From contig JAJEKV010000052.1 of NCBI GenBank assembly GCA_021234155.1, positions 5,127,606-5,191,605 of the forward strand: a stretch of DNA of 64,000 nt. The letters are read 5' to 3'. The notes below the pieces were generated by a model that saw nothing but the letters and a program-made list of their open reading frames with translations, was not told the DNA's origin and did no database searches. Origin of the DNA: Isoetes taiwanensis. Taxonomy: Eukaryota; Streptophyta; Lycopodiopsida; Isoetales; Isoetaceae. Position 1 is the stretch's first letter; each line of letters begins with the position of its first letter. A program made the position numbers and the translations under genes. Below are positions 24,861 through 38,959 of this stretch, piece by piece.

Positions 24861-27800
24861 GCAATGATGGTGACCAGTTCTTAGCATCTTCAAACCAAAG
24901 TAGCAAAAATCACACTGTGAAAAGGAAATCTCACGCACATATCATGCACATGTTAGCCAACATTGTTATTCTTGAATCCCTTCTGTTACTTTGAGTAATA
25001 TTAGTCAATGCAATGCAAAAATGATTGAGGACAAGATGGACCTGGGGGCTTTACATTTGGCTAACATTGTTATGAGCAGTTTTGTTAGTTCTTTTGTTAG
25101 ACTAGACAATTGGAGCATATTGACATGATCCTTATCCTTCCACGAAGAATGCATCAAAGATGATCTGGTACATGCATGACGATCTATTTGGGAGCCACTT
25201 TGTAAGGGTGTGCTTTAAGAGGTTGTTAAAAATATTGTACACGTGTTGATAAACTATCCATTTGCAATAACATTGATTAGAACATAATGGTATATGCCAG
25301 TCCTCTTATAACAGAGCCAAAATGGTATCACGTATAAAGAATCCACATTTTTTCAAGGGTGACAAAGTCTAGATGTTCATGGAATGTGCTCAATCAATTT
25401 CCCATAACTAGGCTATGGACCCATAAACATAGGAAACATAGAAGATCCTTGTTCTATACCTTGTTTCAGCTGATTGCCCTTCTCAAAATTGCAAGAGCTT
25501 CACTATTTGTTAGCCCTTCGCTAAAGGCTCTGACAAAACTTGTGAGACTCATCCTGCTTATATTATCCAGTGCCAAAGTGGTTTTAACACTGAACAACAG
25601 AACTGTGAGTTATGTTGACTACGCGTGAAGGCCCTTGCAAGGATCTAAATGCAGTAGTGGAAAGAGTTCTAAAACAAGTTCTTGATGCCAATTTCCGATT
25701 ATGTGACTGTAACACCACCCATTGGAAGTTAATGCACAAGTTGACCTTCCTCTCAATATCTTCACAGATGATACTTACGGGGATATATGACATGATGCAT
25801 GGGTAAGTAATAAGCATCGGCCACATAAAAGTACACACAAAATTAGGCCACCTTGTCTATTTACTGCATATTTCCCCACACACATAAAAACTTGGCTATT
25901 ACAGTGCATATATGAGTTTCTTTGCATCTTTGAATGATCCTTCAAAAGCATTCCTTTGTTTAGAACCGAACTTCTTAATCGAGGAGCATTCAATATGCAA
26001 CCATAAAACATGCATATTGAGCAGGACTTAGCAGAGCATATCTTTTTATGAAATTAAAAGTATAGAAAGAGAGATAAATATCTACATAATGAATAAAAAA
26101 CGCACTCACGAAGTAAATATAAAAGTCATCTTTATAGTACCTAAATGAATAGCCTCCATGAGAATAGTATTTGTGACTTTGAAGTCAGTCAATATGCTTA
26201 CAAGAATATAATGCACATTGATTCAGTTGAATTATATTTGCCTCAAGATTATTCTCAGCCCCTTTTTACAACAAATGTAATAATACTCTAATACTGAAGC
26301 AACTTGATGGGCACGTTTATGTGCGAACCTTGTTGCATCTTAATACAACTCGATCCAATTCTTGTAATAAGGACTTATATGCAAAAGACTTGGGAAATTC
26401 TCTCCGTACATAGTCTAACATAGGAGAAATCAGAATATGAGATACATAACAAAGGCGTGTGCATCATATCACCCACTTTCTCGCATGGTATGAGTTTATA
26501 TGTCGGTCGCATAAGCACCCACGATCCTCATATTATGCGTTGTTTGAACTGATGTAGAGATTTTATAACCCCTTGTATATTTCTTGCACTTAACTTACTT
26601 GATTTAGAGATAATAGTCTAGAACGACACTTTGGCTTAGATCATTGTCCTATTTCCCACTTCTAGAAGCCCATGAGGTAATTTGCCAATGTGACAATGGA
26701 TTCTTGATGCGAACATATAGTGATCGCGATGTGGCAATTTATTGCTATCAATGATGGCTAATACTCCAATACCTTGATGTTTTTCTTTGGTCTAAGCGTA
26801 TCAAATGTTCAAAATATGCTTCCAATACGAATTTGGGGCAGCATAAAATCTTTGGCAATACCACCTAAAACAAAAGGATAGATATACTTACCATACCGCC
26901 GGCTTTGGCGGGAGTTTAGGAGATCTAAGATCACGACTAGGTATTAACTGTAACCTCAACATAAAAGCGCAGCTCTCTCAAAGTTCTTTTCCTCGGCCTA
27001 TATCCTATATACGTTTAACACTTCATGTTTCTGCATACCTTGGAAGAGCATTGATTGCATATGATGCAATCATAAGTGCAATCATGGAATGCGATAAAAG
27101 ATATAAGGCTACAATACCTATAAAGATCTCAACTCCCATTTTTCGGCCAAGGCTTGAAAACAATGAAAACCGCAGTCTCCATCTCAAATCACACCAAAAC
27201 TCTTCTTGCGGAAATTAGAAGCTGCGGCAAACACTATATAGAACAATAACAGAAGAACAAGAAGGGTCACGATAAGTCGACATCTTCATGGACATGTGGA
27301 TTTTTGTCTTGATGGGTTCGATTACGAAAGAAAAAAAAAAAAGAATATTTACATTATATACCTCCCCATTAAGGATCTCGGAAGACCATGCGAAGTGGAA
27401 TTTTCTTTACTTTCTAATTTTCTTAACCGTAGATGCGAAATTGGATAGATCTAACGGCATGGGATCAATTTGGCCTATATGACATGACACGTGGCATAGC
27501 TAGAATCGCATCGGTCACCTCGGGTTAGGCAACCTTGCTAACAAGATTTGAAATGCGTTCAAAGATATATGCTTGGATGTGAACCACCCATGTACTTTCA
27601 TGCGGCATCCATATTGACAATGGTTGCAATTTTAGCTTTTCCTTCTTGACCGTGTTGACCCTAAATGTGGTCGCATCTACACAATGGTCCTACATTTTGG
27701 GTCCTGGTTGGGGTCGGCGTTTTTGTGCTCGTCCATTTTCTGCAAGAAAGGCATCCCAAGAACATTCAACAAAGCGCCCTTCACCATACACAAACGATAT

Positions 27801-28780
27801 TCGATGGTTCGTGAAACAATATTGGATCACTTCTCACATTGAAAGTCAATAGGATCAACTCCTAATATACTATGCTTATCAGAGCGCACGAACTATTTGT
27901 TCCAACAAAAAAAAAACAGATTAGCCTTGATTTACCTATTTCTTAGTGGGGAAGTGTAAACCCATCCACTAACTAGGCATAAACCGATGCCAGATCCTGG
28001 TTCTCTGCAGCTTTTCTGGTCACAAAAAACAATCTGTAGATAAGAAGCAGAATTTTAATGACCACGTAGCATTGAAAGACCAGCGCACCGCTATGACATT
28101 TCTCCACAAGCATTTTTTCACATTAAACCACCGAATCAAATTTTTAGGACTTGCTTTTGTGAAATAACTAAGCCAAATTGCACCCTACGCTTGCTACATT
28201 GTAGGAAGCGGATACGAAGATTGCCTTCGTAAGTAGCATGGCAGTTTCTGTCTATAGATGGATATTATGACCTGCCAACATGAACCACTAATACCTTCTC
28301 AATGCAGTGCTACTTTGACGCTCATGAAGTGTTTCATGTACTGGTGAAGATGTTTCATGTACTGGTAGGGTCTCCAATGACTTATTGATATCTTGCCGCA
28401 TCAAGTATCTTAGGCATAATATCTTTCATCTCAATGAATTAGCAAGCTTTGCCCATCACAATCAGCCTTCAAAGAAAGAGCAGCAGGCCTCCATAATAAT
28501 CAGAGAATACTCTTCATGCCGCATTGCATGTTGTACTAGATGGTAAAGAAGTGCGGTATGCAGCCCAACCTAAAAACCACCCGAGTTCCCTTCACCTTCA
28601 AAGTCTCCAAAACACATACATAGATACACAACTTATATAGTGGTAGAAGACGAACATGGCTGCAATCTTCACTCTACTAGCAATCAGATTTCTAACATTT
28701 CAACTACAAGAGTTCCTGCTACTGCCATCTCAACCAGAGCAATCACAGCATTACTACATTTTTATTATGCTTTAATAGAT
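24861..28780. other. Unassigned sequence
   Basis: No domain recognised on either strand. The frame at 25359-25628 and its neighbours have no motif I can name. Low confidence that it is gene-free; introns and short exons could be missed. Confidence 0.25.
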
Positions 28781-31700
28781 TGCTTTTTTTTTTTTTTGAT
28801 CCAGAGAGCAATGGGCTGCATTAACCAGATGGGATATGGATGGAGTTCTATGAATTCAACTCAAAACCAGAATCAATTCATCAAAAGGATTAATTGGCCA
28901 CACAGAACCATGGCAAAATAAAGGGAAATGAGAAGCTAGCAAAGCAGAGCTAGCTGCAATAAAAATAAGGACATATACATACCTAATCAGAGAAAGTAAA
29001 CATATGACAATATATGCTTATTTTGTTACCTAAGAAAATGGTAGTGTAATAGATTGCGCTGCATTGGCACATCCGTCATGTTTCATGCATCTATATTTCC
29101 CCTCTTTTTCCTGCCTTCTAATATTGGTCCTCAAAAACGTTGGCAGCAAGAATCCGAGACTGCTACTGTTTTAGATAGCAGCAATCTGCCAACATGACAA
29201 GTAGGAAGGGAAAACTGCCTTTACCCAACAGAACAATCTGCGGACTTTGCTTGCGTGCGATGGTATGTAAATGATATTTAAGGTTCCCTTGCCCTGATGT
29301 TTTGTTTTGAAGAAGAAATAGTGCACCTGAACAGCAATAAAGCATCAATCTGTAAATCGACGCTCATTTATTGCTGTTCCTTGTCTTGTTATTTCCTACC
29401 AAACACATGGTCAATGAAATCTTAAACACCATTGGCATGCCACAAATTACTTATTGAACTTACAAGTTGAACATTTAACCAAACATAGGAGTAACGTTGA
29501 AACAATACAAAACACCCTTTGCCAATTTGTACTCTCGCTCAAGAGACAAGACTCACATACCCTCGAGGAGAATAAAATAATGTCATTTGTAATTATTAGG
29601 CCGATTCAAAATTCTCAATATTACAGAGCTCCTGTGCCACGTAAAATATCATAAGCACTGACACATATTTAAGCCTGTAATAAGAAAATAATTATCCACT
29701 CAAAGTGTCGGCTTCCTGTTTTGTAGGATATCCAGAAAGAATGTAACGATATGCTGTATTATTCAGTCTTGAACTCAAAGGCTTTCAAATCGGTCCCTCA
29801 AGTTCAAAGTCATCAGCATGTATTCCCATATTTGATCATAGTTGCATTCTGCCAAGCAGCATCGGACCTTTCAAGCAAACCAATGCGAAGAATTAGTATA
29901 CCAATTGCAGTATTTACAGTTACCAAAGCTTAAACAGTTCTTTCCTTTTCAAGCTAAAGGTACCTGTAATTTCCATTTTTCATGATTCAGGTGGATTAAA
30001 GGTTTTCCAGCAACCCATCAATCTGTATCATTATAATGATCCAGCATAATACTTTGACTCTAGCACAAATTGAGATGATCACGAATTACCATCGTATCTA
30101 GCCTCTTCACCCATTATCCTGTCGCTGACCAATACGACTCCATTTATCCAGTGTTGGCCTTATCAAAGCGGCACCAATTCTCTCTTACATTGATTTCTTT
30201 AAGAATGTCTTTGCAATATTGTTTCACAACTTGATCAACTTCTCTTCCACATTGGGGCATGGTCGAGAAGAATCACAATTGAATAAAGACAACTGTTCCA
30301 TGCGGAAAACTACCATGTACCTTTTGTCATTCCATGACTTAGGATCCTCGTCAACTGGAGCATTCTTTTCGCCTTGACATTCTCAGCTTCTATTGTATTA
30401 TCCTTCCAATTTATTCACGATGTATGATTGCGATGGAAGGCAACATTTAGAGATGATTCCTGTGTAGAAAGTGCTTTGAGATCTACACCTCTTGCTATAG
30501 AAAGCCTCAACAGGTACCTGTACTTCTGAGGGTTCAGGAAAATCGACCTCATCTTCCTCATACCTCGGAAATGACCTTCGCCAAGAAGATTCATATTCTT
30601 CTTCAACTGATGGAGGTTCTAGACTGCAGATCTTGCACCAAAGATCTCTGAGTCAAATAACTAGCTGCACCCAAGATGTGGCAGCTACTGTCAGAATCCA
30701 CTTGAGTCAAGCTTTTGATTTTGTATTAATGGCCAAACCCACTGGTGTTTTAGATGACCAGAAACATGTAGGCAGCCACCAAGACCTAAATTGAGCCAAG
30801 TTCTGTCAGCCAAATGGGAAAATTTAAACACATTCCCTTCCAGTAATACAGACAGCATAGGTTGAGTGTGGAGCGGAACAGGAGACAGCAAATTTCCAAG
30901 CTTTCCACCATTTAAAGAAATAAAACGACTAAATGAACTTACCACCCGTTGTTTATTCACTACCATAAGTCGAGCGCCTTAAAACACAAAATGGAGTTCA
31001 GCCCGCCGCAGACGGATCTTCTGCTCAACAAAAGCTTCAAGCAGGGGGGAACACAAACCCTGAACTGGCCACGTCATCAGCCAATTATTTTAGCTGTCCT
31101 CCTGTGTCAGAAAATTCTGTTATGGTTCTAGTCCTATGAAAAGTCTTGGTTTTCCACCCCAAACATATCGAAATGTCCAAGCAAAGGTTTCAAAAATTCT
31201 ATCGAGCAAGATGGTTTTATTTGAATTGCTCCTTGTTAAGGGGCCAATAGTTAAGGGGAGGGTGGGTTTAGGTATCTTACGGCATATTATAGGCATATCT
31301 CATTATCTGACGGCAGACCGGTGGTGAAAAATATTTTTGTATTTTCCCATATGAAGTAAGGTGCAAGTGTTCCGCCTTGTGCTTAACTACATAGTGAATT
31401 TAATCTTGAAACTCTTTGTAGGGATACAAAGTCAACAATTTATGCCTGGTCAAAAATCTCTATAGGATGGATGTTTTGATCCAAATATTGGATGATTAAA
31501 GACAATTACACATTTGGCATCTTTGTTTGCAAAAGAAACATAAGAATGTTCTAATGCTGCTAAACGCCCCCTATTCTTTGAGATGATCATGCACATGTCA
31601 GGGAATTTACCATCTTCAATATAATCCTCAAATGCATGACCCGCAGTGTAGATTGGTGAATTGAATGGAGGTCAGACACATAAGTTAAGCACCTTTATCC
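28781..31700. other. Unassigned sequence with one poly-T tract
   Basis: A run of T at about 28785-28797 could be the 3' end of a minus-strand retroposed sequence; nothing behind it is recognised. Minus-strand frames at 30606-30415 and 30966-30691 look reasonably non-random but match no family I know. Confidence 0.25.
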
Positions 31701-31710
31701 AGCCTCACTC

Positions 31711-31778
31711 TCTATTCTATTCTATTCTATTCTATTCTATTCTATTCTATTCTATTCTATTCTATTCTATTCTATTCT
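31711..31778. repeat. (TCTAT)n microsatellite
   Basis: Thirteen perfect TCTAT units plus a partial one. The same pentamer forms the short tail of the LINE ending at 4060, but the sequence to the left of this array does not match the LINE 3' end, so a LINE origin is not shown. Confidence 0.97.
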
Positions 31779-31830
31779 TTGTGAAAGTGGGAACTGTGAT
31801 TCTAACAGAAGATGTTCATCAGTATCATCC

Positions 31831-32106
31831 TCAAGCAAACCGTCTCCCAAAGTACACACCATCCTCTTCAATGTTGATGTCAATATCTAGTTCTTCATCT
31901 TCTGCATCATGCAATAATAGATCATCAACATCATTAGTGATACCTAGAACACCCTTGCAACCACCATCACCAGCACCCTCACTGCCACCACCACGATTAA
32001 AATCATCATCAACAGTAGCATGAACATGAACGTCCCCACCACCACCATTAGCATCATCAAATTCATCATCAGCATTAGTATGAACATCATGAGAGAGCTC
32101 TTCCAT
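31831..32106 (-). CDS. Acidic, glycine-rich ORF, function unknown
   Basis: A 91-codon frame begins MEELSHDVHTNADDEFDDAN and continues with a glycine run, then NDVDDLLLHDAEDEELDI and ends EEDGVYFGRRFA. It is rich in Asp and Glu, and the plus strand shows ATC/ACC triplet-like repeats. Acidic low-complexity tracts followed by a GRxF-type motif occur before the N-terminal domain of some Mutator-like (MULE) transposases, so it could be the stub of one, cut off by the adjacent microsatellite. It could equally be a chance frame in triplet-rich DNA. Confidence 0.2.
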   Translation of the reverse strand: MEELSHDVHTNADDEFDDANGGGGDVHVHATVDDDFNRGGGSEGAGDGGCKGVLGITNDVDDLLLHDAEDEELDIDINIEEDGVYFGRRFA

Positions 32107-35100
32107 GTCATTTCCAGCTACGGATAAAGCAATGTAACGAGCTTGGCCCGTTAGCAGGCATGTAGTTTACATTCTATTATTGATGCTTATAAAGAATATT
32201 CCAATTGATCATTACATGAGAAATACATATTATGTATGAGGAGTTTATACTAAATTCATGTGATAAGATCAAAGGGCATCAATTTCTATGAGGGTTTCTG
32301 GAAGGAGGCAGAAGGAGCAATTTTTGGGCAGTTTTTTATTTGCTGGAGTATAATATCGGCAACCCAAGATCCAATTCAGGTAATTCTTAATTTGTTTGGA
32401 AGGTTTTCAAATGAGCTTTCAGTTAGGTCTGAAATAAGGGTAATTCATCCGTATGGAGATTTGGCAGAAAGAAGAGTGTGAAGCTGTATGGGTTGACGCC
32501 ATTGTATCTCTTTGTGCGGCTTGCTTCTGGAATTTGGGAGCTGAAAGAGGATATTATAAGGAAGAAGAAACAGGTACAAAGGAGTCAAAGGATGCGTCAT
32601 TGAAGAGTGGTTCTCCGGGTGGGTGGTTTTTCTAAACACACTAGAGAAGCTTGATTGCTAGATTGTTCTTGTTGTTGAAAGAGAATCATGGATTTAATGT
32701 GATTTGGATAAGAATAAAGGAATGCAGTGATCTGAATGTGAAAATGTGGGATTGAATGTCCTTTGCCACATTGATATATAAGAGGAAGTAAGAACTTAGC
32801 TAAGCTTATTGTAAAGTCTACAGGAATAATCCTTAGAATTGTAGATAGTAGGGGCGGACCTTGTATATAGTAGCGAAGTTTTGTGACGACAATATAGAAA
32901 TTGTTGTTTTTGCTTGGAGAAGCTTGAGAACTCAATTGGAACCTCTTGGATCATGTAGCTTATGGGGCTGCATGGAGGTTCTAACAAAGGGCCTGAAAGG
33001 CTATAGGCTCCATAAGACAAGAAGCTAATTTAGAAAGATAGGCAGAGAGATGTATATATACTTTTGGTGATTAGATTGAAGTTAAGATGCTAAAATAAAC
33101 TATGATAGAAATTACCTTTGCTAAAACAGCGAGTGGAAGTATATGAGATCACGTTAATCTCTTTCACTTAGATAGTAAGAGAATGTATACCAAAGCGTGA
33201 AAAGAAGCTTATGGTGAAACCTGCGATTATCTAACGTGAATTGCATATAAAGTATTACATAAAATGTTCACTTACATTGGAGAGTGACTTTGGGAAGCTT
33301 GCTTTTAGGTAAAGTATATTGTAGTAAGCTAGGTGATCCTTGTACCTTATATGGGATGTAAATTGTAGGGATATCATGATTGTTGGGAATAGGACATTAT
33401 GACATCCTAGAATAAGCTTTTCCTATAGGGAGGAAAATGCTAGACCTTTTATGTGTTCTTGTATAATATATCTAGACATACTAAATGCTTGGATACCATG
33501 GTGATATGTCAAGGTTGCATTATGTTAGCATGTACTTGTTGAATATTTGACATCATGTGGTAGAACATGAATGTGATATGTCTATGATATCATTTGCAAA
33601 TCTTGGCATTGTTCTATATTCACAGTAAAATGCATAGAAATGCATATGAATTATGACTCTTGATTCTTTGGATCATATGATGAGTAAACATGGTTTAAAC
33701 TTTCGACATGTGGGGCACATGTGCTAAGTTCTTAGGCGATACATGAGTGCATATTCTCATTTGGAGTCCATTTCACGGTGGCTTGGACTTCCTTGGTTAT
33801 TCTTGTTCTTGACATGGGCATTGTATGCAGTGAGGGTGCTTCATGCATTACTTAGCGGAAGTGGTCCCTAGTCTTTGAATGAGGAGCTGGGAGGGTGTTT
33901 ACACATGAGGCTTACCCCCACGGAAATTATTTCTTCGCGAGGGGGCACGTCCTGACTTAGGTGTAGCCTTTATAGAACGGATGGAGCCTTTGCATGCTTA
34001 TGGATATCTCATGGTTATTTCGCATGGTTCCTCATGGTCTCATGATTATCTCTTGGATTTATTGTAAAGGTTATGACATGTGCATTGTTATCTTATTATG
34101 GCTTGATGATGTTTTGGTTCTTATTATCATTGTTTCATGTTATGTGCTATCTTGCATTGGGGTTTCTAGCATAAAGGGAATTTTAGGTGAGGCTGGCACA
34201 GTATTCTTGTAGTTAATTTTTTTATGTGTATGTTTCTTGTTGATTATGCCATCATTTTCTAAATGCACTCAAACTAGCTTAGTCTTTAAGACTAGCAGTG
34301 TTCATGGTGCTACTTGAGTTTTAGGAGATAGCGAGAATGTAGCGGGGCAATTGAAGAGGCACAGCTACGTCTGATCTTTATTTATGAGGATTTTTGTATG
34401 CCTTTAGAAGGCCTTATCATTTCTAGAGCTTATGTATATATAGAAGCTCATTTATATATACAAGAGTACTATGTTATGCTTCAAATGAATATGTACTACT
34501 AGGGATTTTGAAGACAAAAGATTAATTCTTTACAAGATTTCTTCAATAATTACATTATTCAACTTATGGATAACAATTTGTCATTGATTCATTACAGGAG
34601 TAGATGGGATTTGGGGTTACACGGAGGTTAACCGGCAGGCCAGGTCTGATTGATATCGGTATAATTGGATCATTGGTGTTGATATATAATTGGATTAGAA
34701 ATTTCAGCTAAGTTTATTGGTTGTGGATGGTGCTAATGATATCTTCCAGATCATGTATGGGCCGATGATCTAGGATATTGCAATGAATGCATCCAAGTAT
34801 GGAAATGTAATGACATGATATCTAATATTGGTTTCTTTAATTATATTTTTACGTAATTGGAGATAACGTGGTGCATTAAAGGCATATTTGTGTCTGAGAA
34901 TTTGGTAAGTCTTAGGTCACAGGCGCATTCTCTTTTGAATATCTTTGGATAGTCGGCCACTTTCTTTTAGGTATTTATCCAAATCGGTGAATTTGCTAAA
35001 GGATTGCATTTCACATGGCAGATGCTTGGCTATTATGGAGTGTATGAAGGCGAGAAGCTGAAGAAAGGTCTTTTATGATAAGCGTGTTTGCCTAGGTGAA

Positions 35101-36195
35101 CATTTCAAGAAATTAAGTAAGAAGTTGTATAATTGCTTTGTGGATACCAATTGCTTTGTCATTATTAAACTTCAATAATATGGGTAGTCATCTAAAAAGT
35201 GATTGATGCTTCAGGGACATTTCTTACTTAGGAAGTACTTTGTAATATTTTGAGTGTATATTATGAAGTAAAACATGTTCTTCAAAAAACTATGGTGGTG
35301 TGATCAAGGAACTAATCTTAGTTCAATCTTGTACAAAACATGAAGGGCGCTAATAGAAATGTCTTCATGTGGAGCATGAGCAGTGAGGCTGGATTATGTG
35401 AAGGTATGATTTTGTTTGCTTATTTTCTCTGGTGGTAGAGATGATGAGTGATAGATCCATTGGCAAATGGTGTTTTTGGAACAAAGTCTCTTGAATGTAA
35501 TATCAAAGAAGAAATAATTATGTATGAAATTTGAGCTTTCCTTATTAAATCAAGGTGAGTTATTTCTACATTAAGGAGACATTAAATTGTGGCTTGCTAG
35601 TGGTGAGTTGATGCTTACGGATCTTTGAGTATAGAGGTGTTAATATATCCTACTTTTGTTGTTCTTTGGAGTCAATTTAGGAGCGGTTATAATTGAGTTC
35701 CATGATAACAAGAATCACGACTAAAATAAGATATAAGTTGAGCTTAAGTTTTATGCGGATTGCATTTTGATAGTTAGAAGTTTGTCAAGATGGCTAGTTT
35801 GGAAATATTGTATAGATGGTTATGAGTATTGACATAGAAAGAAAAATGCCATTATCTATACAATGACTCTATTTGGAGATTAAAAGTCTTATGCGTGTTC
35901 TTATGTGGCGATCTTTTGTACATGTTTTACATCCAAGATTATAAGCGAAGTAGGATTTAGAGGATTTGAAAGATTTTACCATATTTCTCAAGGGCAAAAG
36001 TAAGTGCTTTTGAGAACACAAATTTGGTCAAGGATTGAGTAAATAGAGAATGATCTTAAACATTTGGTCAAGATATATTGAAATATATTGGGGATATAAT
36101 AGGATATATAAAACATTGTAAATGATGATTGGAATAGCCATATCCTTGGTGGTAGGAAAGCGGTAGGTAAGCGGTATATGATGGAACCTAAAAAT
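32107..36195. other. AT-rich region, probably old LTR-retrotransposon debris
   Basis: No polyprotein domain is clear. Stretches such as 33700-34000 and 34300-34480 (with gtatatatagaagctc, TATA-like) have the look of retrotransposon untranslated or LTR sequence, but no paired LTR was found. Confidence 0.25.
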
Positions 36196-36225
36196 ATGAG
36201 GACATACTTGGTGAGGTGGAAAGGA
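36196..36225 (+). pseudogene. Chromodomain-like remnant (MRTYLVRWKG)
   Basis: Ten codons read MRTYLVRWKG, the core of the chromodomain found at the end of integrase in Ty3/gypsy chromoviruses (yLVrWKG). A base shift later, the sequence reads GEMPHLE, where family members have an xATWE motif. Upstream polyprotein domains cannot be read, so this may be the last readable scrap of a gypsy element in the AT-rich region, or chance. Confidence 0.3.
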
Positions 36226-38541
36226 AATGTTACGGCAAGGTGAAATGCCACATTTGGAAGTATATAATTTGATGTAAATTACTATCAATAATATGCCCAA
36301 GTTGGGAGTTCTTGTCTATATACTTGTGCTCTCTTATGGGAATGGGGATATATTCAGAAGAATGTTAGTTTCATCACAATCTACCAAGAAAGTAAGCATC
36401 ACATTTAGGTGCATCATGGGATTCTTGCTAGTGATGGAAGGAAGGAAACTTGATGGTTTGAATAGTTTTAATTAGTTAGATGTATACAACCGGGTTAGTA
36501 AAAGCTACTTGGATTATGCATGAGAGCATGCCAACAATTTTCGAGTGTAAGAATAGAGGTTTTGTTTGATAGATAGGAATAAAGGCTTTATAAGCTTGGT
36601 GATGTGCAGGAAAAGTTAGCATTAGGGAATGAAATTAACCTATGTAATGAAACATTAGTTTAGAAGCGGTGAGCAATGTCTAATGAAATTACTTTTATAG
36701 CTTAAGATATTTGATAATTATTTCCGATATGTTAAATAGGCTTCTTTGAGAGAATCTATATTGTAGACTATGTGACGTTCGACATAGTATCTGAGTCCCA
36801 AGACATATCTTTATGCTTGCCTGCAAATCCTTTGGCGTACACATCACCGGCCAGCGTGTACGCCCGATGTAATAGCGGTAGCACCCTAGGGGAGCAGCTT
36901 TGCAGGTAATGCATTTATTAATATGCACATTGCAAGAGTGCACATTATCACAAGTACACATTTCCCCATGTGACACTTTATGCCACCCTAGTCATTAAAG
37001 GCAAGTAGGCCACACCCAGGTATCTACATGCTTAAAGAATGGTAGAAACCTAGCCCTAACCCCTTGTCTATTTAGGTAAAGAAACCCTAACTTGCCATTT
37101 TAGTCCATAGGGTTTTAGAGACTCTGTTTTAACAGATCAAGAGCCAATCTGCCTCCCAAGATGTATCCTAAGGGGTGCTTCGTTAGTTTCCTTTCTAGCT
37201 TCATCTTCGGCGGTTGGCATGAATTGAGCTCAGGCGAGGAGGAGCAAGCGGGGATCAGGTATTTCGTCAATTTAATAATTAAACCGCCTTTCAATCATTG
37301 TATAAGTAGGTTTTAGCCTATTAAATCGCCCACTTAACAACCATCTAGATCTCTAGATACCGGTTCTAACTAAAGAACCTAACTCTATGATTTAGATTAG
37401 ATCTTGTTCTTTAGTTCCTGCAGTGATATGTATGATGATGTATTTCTATGAACTCATTGTATTGGGAAGGGTAGAGACCTTAGAGCCTAGTAATATGATG
37501 CTCCTAGCCAACCCTCTTTGCTTACTGACAGATTCGGCTTTGTGTACAAGAACCACACACAGTTTGTGGGTGAAGGGACTAGGCGGCTCATAAGGAGGGT
37601 TCATGTTAAGAGCTCATGAAGATGATCCCTGGTGTGTAAGGCCTAGGGATCCACATGGACTAGGTCTAATGGCTTGCCTTTATGCGTGTGGGTAAGGCAT
37701 GGGATGCGACACCCGTGGGGTGATCGTCACCCTCCATTGGAGTTTCAAATTCGAATAAGAGCGGTGGCCCTCTAGTCACCTTAGTCGGCATGTGAGGATC
37801 TGCGGAGGGAGTTATCCTACCTGCCCCATGGTGGGAGATGCCAGCCCGGGGAGATAGCCCCTTGGCTATGCATCCCGGCCGAGATTCTGGTCAGTCCCAA
37901 CACTTTTCAGCCTACTTTGCAAAGTGTGCAGGGAGAGGTGGATGGAGTGCACTCTAAGCCATGTTCTCATGCCGGCTAAATCCATTGTCATGAATTACAT
38001 GCAATGAACTCACGGAGACCCAAGCCCTCAATCATTCGCTTGGAGTGAGCCTTGGGTAGGATTCCCACATATGTGATGTCTTGATCTTTGTCTATGCAGG
38101 ATATGTGATGAGCCATCCTTGAGATGGTTATGTGATGTTGCTATCTTGACATGTATGTGTTTAAGCGCTCAGCATTCATTAGGCCACGAAGGGAGGCAGG
38201 GTAAAATGACCCATCATTCTTCCCACTAGAACTCACCAAGGTTGGGTACGTGGAGGGCCTTGTGTCGATATGTGGGCGGTATGGGGATGAACTCTGTTGG
38301 TATATGGTAGAAGATTACCGCAGGTATATGAGTAGGACATCCAGTGTGGTATCGAGCAATGTTCTTGAGACCAAGAGCAAGAACTGCTGGCTATGTTCGA
38401 TAGTACTAACTTGATAGGATCCTCAAACCTCGAAAGTGGGAAATTTTTTCACATTTTGTAGTATATACTAAGCTAGTACTTGATTAAGCAATTGGAACAT
38501 AAAAAGAGACTAAAAGTTGGAGCTAAATCTTTCCAAAGATA
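36226..38541. other. Retrotransposon-like non-coding sequence, possible LTR
   Basis: The sequence from about 36830 to 37200 (tgtacgcccgatgtaatag, then a string of aaccctaac-type words) and from 37600 to 38260 looks like LTR or leader sequence of a plant gypsy element. There are no coding domains. I could not find a second copy in the window, so LTR status is unproven. Confidence 0.25.
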
Positions 38542-38830
38542 ACAATGTCTCTACGTCGTGCGAGGAAGCACAAACCTAAAGAAGTTTGGAATTAGAACCA
38601 CAGGCATGCGATGCGAACATTGAAACCCTAATCACCTTAATACTTGATGAATTTCAAAAGGTAACATGCTAGATCCGAGGTTTTAAAGGTAAGAATTAAC
38701 TAGATTTGTATATTACACCCTAGAAATATTAACACAAAATCATATAAGTTAGTCTAAAATCACAATGTCTCTGCGTCGCGGGAGCTTGATCTAATTGTTA
38801 GCTCGGGCCTCCAACATCATGTGAGACCAA
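38542..38830. repeat. Repeat motif M, copies 1 and 2
   Basis: Two copies of an approximately 75-85 bp motif start at 38542 and 38763. Core words are aatgtctc, then cgtcg or cgatg, a g-rich gaggaagc word, and, about 30 bases later, attagaacc or similar and gcatg/catcatg. Two further copies lie at 40389 and 40588 in the same orientation. The spacing within pairs is about 200-220 bases. Confidence 0.6.
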
Positions 38831-38959
38831 TGGAGTTAAGAAAGTCTAAAATTAAGCATATGTAATAGGTTAATAGGTATGTAGCACAACCAAAAGTAGC
38901 GAAATTTGATCTAAATTGGCCATCCATAAAATAGACCTAGACCCCCCCTTCATTTATGC

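Noticed and set aside
31200..31330. Plus frame at 31136-31327 as a gene
   Set aside because: 63 codons, no motif, no neighbouring exon or promoter evidence.
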